Below are positions 7,436-14,132 of a DNA stretch of 35,781 nt, piece by piece. The notes below the pieces were generated by a model. That model did no database searches, was not told where the DNA came from, and was given only the letters and a program-made list of their open reading frames with translations. The DNA comes from CAZGSG01 sp964528095 (GTDB lineage Bacteria; Bacteroidota; Bacteroidia; Chitinophagales; Chitinophagaceae). The DNA lies in assembly GCA_964528095.1 (NCBI GenBank), contig CAZGSG010000018.1, positions 1 through 35,781 of the forward strand. Reading direction: 5' to 3'. The translations under genes and the position numbers were made by a program. The stretch's first letter is position 1. Every line of letters starts with the position of its first letter.

Positions 7436-8240
7436 CGGAACCTATAAGGTTCCGTTTACGGTCTTTAATAATCCAGTTTTTACATTTCTGATCCGTTAAA
7501 TTCCGTACTGTGATATTGCGCGATTTAGTTGTTTCCCGCTTTTTTTGCAGATGTTGAAAACGGGATTTATAGGTTGAACTAAACAATCGCTGTTTTTTCA
7601 GTAGGCTGATAGCGGAGCCTTATAGGTTCAGGCGGAGAAAAATCATTGCCTACAGGCATTTTAGCTCCAGCCAGGTATTGCTCTTTTGGAATTTATACAG
7701 CCACTTCTTTTATATGGTACCTGACGGGACCGTATTGGTTCCCTTATCCGCCACTTCTCTTCCTATTCCTTATAACGGAACCTTATAGGTTCCGCAGATA
7801 TCTTCACATCTTCTATGCGTATCTTAATTGGATAACGGTACCTTATAGGTTCACCTATTCGCCACTTCTCTTCCTATTCCTTACAACGGAACCTTATAGG
7901 TTCCGCAGATACCTTCACACCTTCTAAACATCTCTTAAGTGGATAACGGCACCTTATAGGTTCCCCTATCCGCCTCTTCTTTTCCTATGCCCTATAACGG
8001 AACCTTATAGGTTCCGCAGATACCTTCACACCTTCTAAGCGTATCTTAATTGGATAACGGTACCTTATAGGTTCCCCTATCCGCCTCTTCTTTTTCCCTA
8101 TGCCTATAACGGAACCTTATAGGTTCCGCAGATACCTTCACACCTTCTAAGCGTATCTTAATTGGATAACGGTACCTTATAGGTTCCCCTATCCGCCTCT
8201 TCTTTTTCCCTATGCCCTATAACGAAACCTTTAGGTTCCG
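7436..8240. repeat. Array of GGAACCTTATAGGTTCC palindromes; tandem 111-113 bp core
   Basis: The core from about 7725 to 8240 is a tandem repeat with units of 111, 111, 112 and 113 bp. Each unit holds two related palindromes. Type A is CGGAACCTTATAGGTTCCG (8-bp arms, 3-nt spacer) at 7776-7794, 7887-7905, 7998-8016, 8110-8128 and, damaged, 8223-8240. Type B is CGGTACCTTATAGGTTC followed by CC or AC at 7836-7854, 7947-7965 (with a C in place of T), 8058-8076 and 8170-8188, with a degenerate copy at 7725-7743. A to B spacing is 60 bp and B to A 51-53 bp. Single degenerate copies occur further left (about 7561 and 7613), and a copy in inverse orientation sits at 7436-7454. The whole 7348-8475 interval has no convincing gene apart from this array. 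Confidence 0.9.
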
Positions 8241-8475
8241 CAGATACCTTAACATACCACTAAGTATACCTTAACAATATCGCTTTTAACGACCAGGCGT
8301 CATTAAAATAAGCTGCTATCAACCAGTAGCGGGTTGTTAAAAGATCCTCTTCCCATAGCCCTGTCCACCAGTATTTTACATAGGATTAAACGGGTTCGTT
8401 AACAATGTGAAATTCTATGGCATTCTTTCTGTTTAACTGTCTATGTTCAATTATTAATCATTTAAAACAAACAGT

Positions 8476-8952
8476 ATGAAAAAGATTTTTACATTATTAT
8501 CAGTTGTTGCAATAGTTTCATTAATAATGACCGCCTGCAACAGCAAGCAAGGAACCGGTGAACTGACTAAAGCCGTTTCGTATGAAGACACCGTTGGTTT
8601 CGCCCAGTTCCAGTCGTGGAAAACACAGAACGAAAGACTGGATCCTAACCAGGTCTTTGGTCAGCAAAACACATCTGTTCCAACCGCTGCAACTACTCCC
8701 GTGAAAAAAACAAGTACAGTCCGTCGCAGCACCACTACTACCGCGCCCGTAGCTGCAGTGCCTGCAAAAAAGAAAGGATGGAGTAAAGCCGCGAAAGGTA
8801 CAGCGATCGGCGCAGGTTCCGGAGCAGTCTTAGGCGCTGTTATCAGTAAAAAGAACCGGGTATTAGGCGCGGTGATCGGTGGCGTACTTGGAGGAGGTGT
8901 TGGTTATGGTATCGGCCGTGGAATGGATAAGAAAGATGGCCGGGTGCAATAA
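8476..8952 (+). CDS. Glycine-zipper (YMGG-like) lipoprotein
   Basis: A 158-residue predicted lipoprotein. The signal peptide has a lipobox IMTAC with the acylated cysteine at residue 21. Residues about 55-100 are a Thr/Pro/Ala/Lys-rich linker. Residues about 108-150 form a glycine zipper (KGTAIGAGSGAVLGAVI, then VLGAVIGGVLGGGVGYGIG), a pattern that packs helices in or against a membrane, as in the Gly-zipper/SlyB-like families. It is likely an envelope protein of unknown function, perhaps stress-related. It is the only gene on the right flank of the palindrome array, and a very long hairpin follows it at 8979-9049. Confidence 0.8.
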   Translation: MKKIFTLLSVVAIVSLIMTACNSKQGTGELTKAVSYEDTVGFAQFQSWKTQNERLDPNQVFGQQNTSVPTAATTPVKKTSTVRRSTTTTAPVAAVPAKKKGWSKAAKGTAIGAGSGAVLGAVISKKNRVLGAVIGGVLGGGVGYGIGRGMDKKDGRVQ

Positions 8953-8978
8953 GGCAGGATATCAGATTGTAGATATTT

Positions 8979-9049
8979 GATGCCGGATCTGTTGTTCGAT
9001 AGGTGATATGATTTTTATCATCCGTATTGAACAATAATGATCCGGCATC
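8979..9049 (+). terminator. Extended 71-nt hairpin after the lipoprotein gene
   Basis: The outer arms GATGCCGGATC and GATCCGGCATC pair perfectly. The inner stretch TGTTGTTCGATA pairs with TATTGAACAATA with wobble pairs, and an inner GGTGAT/ATCATC stem closes the loop. It is followed by TTTTG. The length is unusual for a terminator, but the place (27 bp after the stop codon) fits. Confidence 0.65.
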
Positions 9050-9160
9050 TTTTGTAGATACCCTCCCCCCTTTCTTTTATAGATCTCAACTATTTTTTAT
9101 ACTGCTGACATAGGGTTGTCACAAGTGCGATGGAGCTTTGAGGTATTAAAACAACAAACT

Positions 9161-9658
9161 ATGTCACAGATCAACATGCTATTGAAAGAAATGGATAAAG
9201 AATCCCAAACAACCCAAAAAATGTTATCGAGAGTTCCCAATGATAAGTATGATTGGAAACCTCACGAAAAAAGTATGAGCGTCCGGCAACTGACTACACA
9301 TATTGCTGAACTCCCTACCTGGATTACTATGGTACTGAATACATCCTATCTTGATTTTGCCGAAAACCCCTATGAAGCAAAACATGTATCCAGTACGGCC
9401 GAACTGCTTGAACTATTCGAACAATCACTGGCTGACGGGCGTTCGCATCTTGAAAAAGCAAAAGAGGAGGATCTGCTACCTGAGTGGACACTTCGCAATG
9501 GCGAAGAGATTTATAGTGTAGAACCCAAAGCGGATGTGATCCGGATGACTTATAGCCAGATCGTGCATCACCGCGCTCAACTGGGAGTATACCTGCGTTT
9601 GCTGAATATACCAATCCCGGGTAGTTACGGCCCAAGTGCAGATGAAATGAATTTTTGA
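9161..9658 (+). CDS. DinB-like putative metal-dependent hydrolase
   Basis: A 165-residue four-helix-bundle protein of the DinB/YfiT superfamily. Conserved features are an early WKPHEKSMSVRQLTTHIAELP segment with H47, and the closing QIVHHRAQLGVYLRL segment with H136/H137, followed by the usual P.PGSYGPSADEM ending. The His residues would bind a divalent metal; the substrate is unknown, and relatives use bacillithiol or other thiols in Firmicutes. I start at the ATG at 9161 (MSQINMLLKEMDKE); the longer frame begins at a TTG at 9116 and adds a 15-residue leader not typical of the family. A terminator hairpin follows at once, so it is probably monocistronic. Confidence 0.85.
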   Translation: MSQINMLLKEMDKESQTTQKMLSRVPNDKYDWKPHEKSMSVRQLTTHIAELPTWITMVLNTSYLDFAENPYEAKHVSSTAELLELFEQSLADGRSHLEKAKEEDLLPEWTLRNGEEIYSVEPKADVIRMTYSQIVHHRAQLGVYLRLLNIPIPGSYGPSADEMNF

Positions 9659-9666
9659 TCGCCTCA

Positions 9667-9698
9667 GAAGATTGTTTTACACCGGTAAAACAATCTTC
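9667..9698 (+). terminator. Terminator hairpin after the DinB-like gene
   Basis: A perfect 13-bp stem (GAAGATTGTTTTA and TAAAACAATCTTC) with a 6-nt loop CACCGG, followed by ATTTAATTTTTT. It starts 8 bp after the stop codon and ends 17 bp before the next start. Confidence 0.85.
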
Positions 9699-9715
9699 AT
9701 TTAATTTTTTCAATT

Positions 9716-10237
9716 ATGAAACAGCAATTAGTCACAGAAGATGGGCAACTGCATATAACAGCTTCTCCTACTTCTTCTCCCCACGATTTTGATTTTCTTG
9801 TTGGTAAATGGAATATATATAATCGCAAGTTGAAAACAAGACTCGACAACTGCCAGGAGTGGTTAAAGTTCGAAGCACATGGCGAATTACATAAGATCCT
9901 AAAGGGAATGGGAAATACGGATAGTTTTATCTGTATGGTGGATGACCAGCCCTTCGAGGCCATGACACTACGACTTTTTAATCCATTAACAAAACTCTGG
10001 AGCATTTACTGGGCAGATAGTAATATTGTGGTGCTCGACGTTCCTGTTACCGGTTCATTTGACCAGGATATCGGCAGGTTCTATACAAAAGATATCTTCA
10101 ATGGCCGGGAAGTGTTGGTGCAATTCAAATGGGATAAAACAAATCCGGAAGAACCGGTATGGAGCCAGGCATTTTCAGCAGACAATGGGAAAACATGGGA
10201 ATGGAACTGGTATATGAATTTTTACAAAGCTGATTAA
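9716..10237 (+). CDS. DUF1579-like protein of unknown function
   Basis: A 173-residue soluble protein without a signal peptide. The centre reads FDFLVGKWNIYNRKL, then FEAHGELHKILKGMGN, then MTLRLFNPLTKLWSIYWAD, and the end contains EEPVWSQAFSADNGKTWEWNWYM. This succession (an opening FDFLVGKW box, several Trp residues, and a final Trp-rich strand) resembles DUF1579-type lipocalin-like barrels. No catalytic residue can be named. The stop is one base before the ATG of the NIPSNAP-like gene, so the two are almost certainly co-transcribed and may act on a common small molecule. Confidence 0.6.
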   Translation: MKQQLVTEDGQLHITASPTSSPHDFDFLVGKWNIYNRKLKTRLDNCQEWLKFEAHGELHKILKGMGNTDSFICMVDDQPFEAMTLRLFNPLTKLWSIYWADSNIVVLDVPVTGSFDQDIGRFYTKDIFNGREVLVQFKWDKTNPEEPVWSQAFSADNGKTWEWNWYMNFYKAD

Positions 10238-10238
10238 T

Positions 10239-10931
10239 ATGATGAACGAAGCCCGCCCGCTACAAGTAGTTGAATTGCGTAATTATCTAATGGTCGCAGG
10301 TAAGACCCATGAATTCATCCGCTATTTCGATAAGCATTTTATCGATTCACAAAAAGAAATTGGAGGTTTTGTATTAAAGGAATTTACTGTAGCGCAGTCC
10401 CCGGATCGTTTTTTCTGGATCAGGGGTTTTGAAACAATGCAGGAAAGAACTCGCTTTTTACCGGCATTTTATGGAGGAAAGACCTGGAAGGAATTTGGCC
10501 CCGGTGCAAATGCCCTCATGCTTGAATGGCACCGGGTGCACCTGCTAAAGCCGGCTTTTAATGACCAGCTTATTTATCCTGACACATTGAGTTCGTTCAA
10601 CGGGGTTTTCGCAATTGACTATTATACCGCTAAAAAAGGAATGCTGGAAGAACTGATCAGCCTTTTCAACACAAGACACCATGCTTTTCTAAAGAAAAAC
10701 CCGGTAGCGCATATGTCGTACTGGATCACTGAACCTTCGGAAAATGATTTCCCCCATCTTCCTGTTATTCCGGATGAGGAGCTGTTGGTGACCATGAGCA
10801 TCTATGACAGTGAAAATGCTCACCTGGAAACAATAGCCGCTGTTCAATCAGATGATAACTTTACTATGCTGTTGTCGCAACTGGTAGCACAGAAAGAGCA
10901 GATCATTTTGTATCCGGCAGACGCTTTGTAG
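10239..10931 (+). CDS. NIPSNAP family protein
   Basis: A 230-residue protein with two ferredoxin-like NIPSNAP halves. The first (about 8-105) opens with VVELRNYLMVAGKTHEFIRYFDKHF and contains RFFWIRGFETMQERTRFLPAFYGGKTW. The second (about 120-220) opens with VFAIDYYTAKKGMLEELISLF and contains PHLPVIPDEELLVTMSIY. The biochemical role of bacterial NIPSNAPs is not settled. The start may be the first or second of two adjacent ATG codons at 10239 and 10242. It lies one base after the DUF1579-like gene and overlaps the end of the convergent ThuA-like gene by 29 bp. Confidence 0.8.
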   Translation: MMNEARPLQVVELRNYLMVAGKTHEFIRYFDKHFIDSQKEIGGFVLKEFTVAQSPDRFFWIRGFETMQERTRFLPAFYGGKTWKEFGPGANALMLEWHRVHLLKPAFNDQLIYPDTLSSFNGVFAIDYYTAKKGMLEELISLFNTRHHAFLKKNPVAHMSYWITEPSENDFPHLPVIPDEELLVTMSIYDSENAHLETIAAVQSDDNFTMLLSQLVAQKEQIILYPADAL

Positions 10932-11685
10932 TTGCTTTACGATAATCCGGTTTTTTATTTTTTCCGATCGCATACTTTATGCCTCCGAGTAAATGCCTGA
11001 GAAAACTATCTTCTGTCCACGATGCTGGCGTATGACCAAGACCTGTATAAAAAATACGACCACCGTCATATTGATGGTACCATGCGATAGGATGATCATC
11101 GCCGTTTTTGCCCCCCTCATAACTTTTTTCATCCAGCTTTATCAATACATGCACATTTTTATTCAGGTCCTTGAAATTATACCATTCATCTGTTCTTTTC
11201 CACTCCTGCGGCAGATGACGCGTAGAGATATGACTCCTGTCCACAACCTGTAAGATAGCTTCCTGTATTTTGGGATGACTAAGAAAATAACCACCCGCAA
11301 GTTGGCCATACCAGGGCCAGTCAAACTCCGTATCTGTAGCAGCATGAATACCCACATATCCACCGCCAGCCTGGATATATCGTTGAAACTCGGCCTGCTG
11401 CGCAGGATTAAACACATCGCCTGTGGTGCTCAGGAAAATTACAGCTGCATAGTCTTTTAGTTTTTCTTCGGTGAACCAACTGGCATCTTCCGTAGTGTCC
11501 ATATCAAATCCATTCTCACGACCCATTTTTAATAAGGCCAGTTTACCATCGGCTATTGACACATGCCTGAATCCCGCTGTTTTTGAGAAGATCAGCAATC
11601 TCGGTTTTGGCTTAGCGAAACTGTACATACAAAATCCAGTAAAAAATAATATTGCTATTAAAAAGGCCCCGATCATCAATCGCAT
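10903..11685 (-). CDS. ThuA-like domain protein, exported or membrane-anchored
   Basis: A 260-residue protein with an N-terminal hydrophobic segment (MRLMIGAFLIAILFFTGFCMYSFA), which could be a signal peptide or an anchor; the cysteine in it lacks a classic lipobox. The ThuA fold (class I glutamine-amidotransferase-like) is shown by LLIFSKTAGFRHVSIADG, AAVIFLSTTGDVFNPAQQ, GGGYVGIHAATDTEFDWPWYG, ThuA-typical HPIAWYHQYDGGRIFYTGLGHT and a final RHLLGGIKYAIG. Relatives are often linked to sugar use and are common in Bacteroidota as single or fused domains. I start at the ATG at 11685; a longer frame to 11766 would cross the promoter of the divergent aldo/keto reductase. The 3' end overlaps the NIPSNAP gene tail to tail. 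Confidence 0.85.
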   Translation of the reverse strand: MRLMIGAFLIAILFFTGFCMYSFAKPKPRLLIFSKTAGFRHVSIADGKLALLKMGRENGFDMDTTEDASWFTEEKLKDYAAVIFLSTTGDVFNPAQQAEFQRYIQAGGGYVGIHAATDTEFDWPWYGQLAGGYFLSHPKIQEAILQVVDRSHISTRHLPQEWKRTDEWYNFKDLNKNVHVLIKLDEKSYEGGKNGDDHPIAWYHQYDGGRIFYTGLGHTPASWTEDSFLRHLLGGIKYAIGKNKKPDYRKATTKRLPDTK

Positions 11686-11743
11686 ATTGGTTGATTTGAA
11701 TATTAAAGATAGTGGATTTGCAAAATGGAAGCTGCTCTTAAGA

Positions 11744-11773
11744 TTGCGGGCCGGCTTGTAGTGCATAAATTTG
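11744..11773 (+). promoter_or_regulatory. Bacteroidota-type promoter for the aldo/keto reductase
   Basis: TTG at 11744-11746 and TAAATTTG at 11766-11773 are separated by 19 bp and match the Bacteroidota pattern of a TTG box and a TAnnTTTG box. The ATG at 11779 follows after 5 bases, so transcripts would be leaderless or nearly so. This rests on the pattern only. Confidence 0.45.
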
Positions 11774-11778
11774 CATCC

Positions 11779-12675
11779 ATGGATTACAAACTACTTGGAA
11801 ATTCCGGCCTGCGCGTATCAGCTATTGGATTGGGCTGTATGTCGCTCGGGCATGATCAGCAACAAAATACGATACTGATACACGAGGCAATACAAAAAGG
11901 TATCAATTTCCTTGATACGGCTGATCTGTACGATAAGGGATGGAATGAAGAATCGGTAGGTAAAGCAATCAAAGACAAACGCAGTGATATTATTCTCGCA
12001 ACAAAAGTAGGCAATCAGTGGCGTGCCGATGGCAGCGGCTGGGATTGGAATCCCCGTAAAGACTATATCCTTTCAGCGATTGAGAAAAGCCTGCAACGTT
12101 TACAGACAGACTATATTGATCTTTACCAATTGCACGGAGGAACCATCGATGATCAGATCGACGAAACGATTGAAGCCTTTGAATTACTTAAAACGCAGGG
12201 GAAAATCCGCGCTTATGGCATTTCCTCCATCCGGCCCAATGTGATCAGGGAATATATCAGCAGGTCATCCATTAGCAGCGTAATGATGCAATATAGCCTG
12301 TTGGACAGAAGACCTGAGGAAGAATGCCTGGCTGCTTTGCAGGCAAAGAATATCGCGGTCTTATGCCGCGGAGCACTGGCCCAGGGATTACTCGTGAACA
12401 AACCAGCAAAAGATTACCTCGGTCATACCGCAGCAGAAACCGCATCGATAGCAAAAACAATAGCACAGTTATCGGGTAATGAAAGAACAGCCGCTCAAAC
12501 CGCCCTGCAATTTGTACTGCGGCATCCCGCAATCACATCGGTGATCGCCGGCATCCGGACCAGCAGCCAGCTGAAAGAAATAGCAGGAACCACCGAAACC
12601 GCTTTGCTCTCTGTAACTGAACTGGAAGAGCTGAAAAAGCAGGCGTTTCCGCATCAATACAAGGATCATCGCTGA
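11779..12675 (+). CDS. Aldo/keto reductase
   Basis: A 298-residue NADPH-dependent oxidoreductase with a TIM-barrel fold. The catalytic tetrad is visible: D46 and Y51 in FLDTADLYDKG, K76 in ILATKVG and H119 in LYQLHGG. The opening MDYKLLGNSGLRVSAIGLGCMSLG is typical of the AKR11/12-like or YdhF/YajO-type groups. The last third (VIAGIRTSSQLKE) has the Arg usually binding the cofactor phosphate. The substrate is not predictable. The ATG at 11779 matches the family start. It is divergent from the ThuA-like gene, with 93 bp between the starts. Confidence 0.9.
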   Translation: MDYKLLGNSGLRVSAIGLGCMSLGHDQQQNTILIHEAIQKGINFLDTADLYDKGWNEESVGKAIKDKRSDIILATKVGNQWRADGSGWDWNPRKDYILSAIEKSLQRLQTDYIDLYQLHGGTIDDQIDETIEAFELLKTQGKIRAYGISSIRPNVIREYISRSSISSVMMQYSLLDRRPEEECLAALQAKNIAVLCRGALAQGLLVNKPAKDYLGHTAAETASIAKTIAQLSGNERTAAQTALQFVLRHPAITSVIAGIRTSSQLKEIAGTTETALLSVTELEELKKQAFPHQYKDHR

Positions 12676-12795
12676 CCAGTGAAAAGAGCAGCAACGGTAT
12701 TTGCACATTTTTCTCACATCATCCTTTTAAAATAATGACAGAAACGAAAGCTGTGAGCCATTTCAGTACTTTCATGCCTGTAAATTAACTATACG

Positions 12796-13944
12796 ATGTC
12801 TACCATGCATGTGCGGCGGAGCTTACTGGCAGTAAGCATTTGTATCCTGAGCTTTTCTTTCGGTTATGCCCAAACAGGTTTCAAACCTAAATATTCAAAC
12901 TCTTCTATTTATTCGGGAATCGAAGTAGGATCAAAAGGGGTGAAAATGAGCATTATTGAAGTGGGGAAAAATGCGCAGAATAATGGCGCTTTTAATATCC
13001 TGAAAGACACTTCTGTCAATACCGATTTTATTAGTTTCTCCCCTGCCACATTCCAGGCCACGCTGGCCGGCCTGTCCGGTTTGTACAATGCTGCCGTAAA
13101 GGATTACAATATTCCGGCAAACCGGGTATATACTGTTGTCAGCAGCGGCGTAAAGATGCAGGCGGAAAAAGATGGCAAAACAACCTGGATCGGCAACCTG
13201 GTTGATTCTTTTCGTTTAAAAGTAAGGGAACCTCAACGCGAGGTGGAAGTAGTAGATGCCATGCAGGAAGGACGTCTTTCTCACCTGGGCATTGTACCGG
13301 AATCAAGACGGTTCAGCACTTTCCTCATTGATATTGGCAGCGGCAATACCAAAGGCGGTTTTTTCCCGTATGACAATACAAAAGACTTCAAATTATTTGA
13401 ACTCAACTGGGGTACAAAGAGTACGGCCAACGCAACGGACAAACGATGCGAAGACGATAAAACGCTTGTAAATTATAACCGCCAGTTGTACCGGGTACTG
13501 GCTGCTGCAGAAAACCAGGACATCGTTTATGCAGTAAATGTAAGCGGCGCTTATTCCATGAATGATTATATCGCATTCAGCGGAGGTATCGCCTGGGCAG
13601 TGGCAACCCTGATACAACCCGAACAGGTAGGAAACTCCGTGATCTCTGTTACATACGATGATGTATTAAAATTCAGCGAAACACTTTATAAGGATTATAA
13701 TAGCCTCACAGAGCAGGTACTGACCAGGAATATCCGCGATGCAGGAGACAAAACAGATGCATCCAATGAAATAAAAAGGGTCAACAAAGTATTTGATCAA
13801 AAAGCGATGATGGCCGGCACCGGCCTTTTGTTAAGGATCATGCGCCAGTTCAAATCAGTGTACGAGACCAAAGAATTTTACCTTGTCAAAAACGGGCAGG
13901 TAGGCTGGGTATCGGCCTATGTCGATCAACATCTTTCCAAATAA
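12796..13944 (+). CDS. Secreted Ppx/GppA-like protein (actin-fold phosphatase family)
   Basis: A 382-residue protein with a signal peptide (about 1-25, ending FGYAQ). After it the actin-like ATPase/phosphatase fold of exopolyphosphatases is recognisable: first phosphate loop GIEVGSKGVKM at 41-51, VYTVVSSGVKM at 111-121, the segment EVEVVDAMQEGRLSHLG at 149-165 that matches the family segment with the catalytic glutamate (E158 here), and the second phosphate loop LIDIGSGNTKGG at 177-188. The usual DIGGGSTE is changed, and the last acidic residue is a Lys. Ppx and GppA are cytoplasmic and hydrolyse polyphosphate or pppGpp; an exported member is unusual. Function is inferred only. The C-terminal part (about 260-380) shows YIAFSGGIAWAVATL. 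It ends next to two AT-rich dyads. Confidence 0.75.
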   Translation: MSTMHVRRSLLAVSICILSFSFGYAQTGFKPKYSNSSIYSGIEVGSKGVKMSIIEVGKNAQNNGAFNILKDTSVNTDFISFSPATFQATLAGLSGLYNAAVKDYNIPANRVYTVVSSGVKMQAEKDGKTTWIGNLVDSFRLKVREPQREVEVVDAMQEGRLSHLGIVPESRRFSTFLIDIGSGNTKGGFFPYDNTKDFKLFELNWGTKSTANATDKRCEDDKTLVNYNRQLYRVLAAAENQDIVYAVNVSGAYSMNDYIAFSGGIAWAVATLIQPEQVGNSVISVTYDDVLKFSETLYKDYNSLTEQVLTRNIRDAGDKTDASNEIKRVNKVFDQKAMMAGTGLLLRIMRQFKSVYETKEFYLVKNGQVGWVSAYVDQHLSK

Positions 13945-14030
13945 TTCAAAAGTCGAAATAATTCAAAAGTCAAAATTAAAAATTAAAAAACAGCTCACGA
14001 ATATTGAGGTCTTTTTTAAAATTTTTAATC
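13945..14030. repeat. AT-rich intergenic dyad element, copy 2
   Basis: The stretch after the Ppx-like stop holds ATTCAAAAGTC twice, then AAAATTAAAAATTAAAAAA, the cap CAGCTCACGAATATTGAGGTC and TTTTTTAAAATTTTTAAT. It is a degenerate member of the family seen at 6422, 14052, 20772 and 24504. Confidence 0.6.
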
Positions 14031-14051
14031 CGCACGATACGCTAAATATAT

Positions 14052-14113
14052 AAAAAGTCAAAATTCAAAAACAGCTTCCATCATCGGAGGCCATTTTTGA
14101 ATTTTGACTTTTT
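14052..14113. terminator. Bidirectional terminator: perfect 20-bp inverted repeat (dyad element, copy 3)
   Basis: The arms at 14052-14071 and 14094-14113 are perfect 20-bp reverse complements (AAAAAGTCAAAA...). The 22-nt cap contains a second stem, GCTTCC pairing with GGAGGC around ATCATC. It lies between convergent genes, the Ppx-like gene on the plus strand and the helicase on the minus strand, and would end both transcripts. Confidence 0.85.
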
Positions 14114-14132
14114 AATTTTGAATTATACTCCT

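Noticed and set aside
7187..7447. Open frame rich in Val/Ala overlapping the RRM gene end
   Set aside because: It is the +1 frame of the glycine-rich GGN codons of the RRM protein and runs through the terminator.
7646..7927. Open frame of 93 codons with a 37-residue repeat (TEPYRFRRYLH)
   Set aside because: It arises because the first array units are exactly 111 bp (37 codons). Later units are 112-113 bp and break the frame, and the composition is not that of a real protein.
7436..8240. CRISPR array
   Set aside because: The repeated palindromes alternate in two types at 51-60 bp spacing, and the DNA between them is itself repeated. True CRISPR spacers would be unique, and no cas genes are present.
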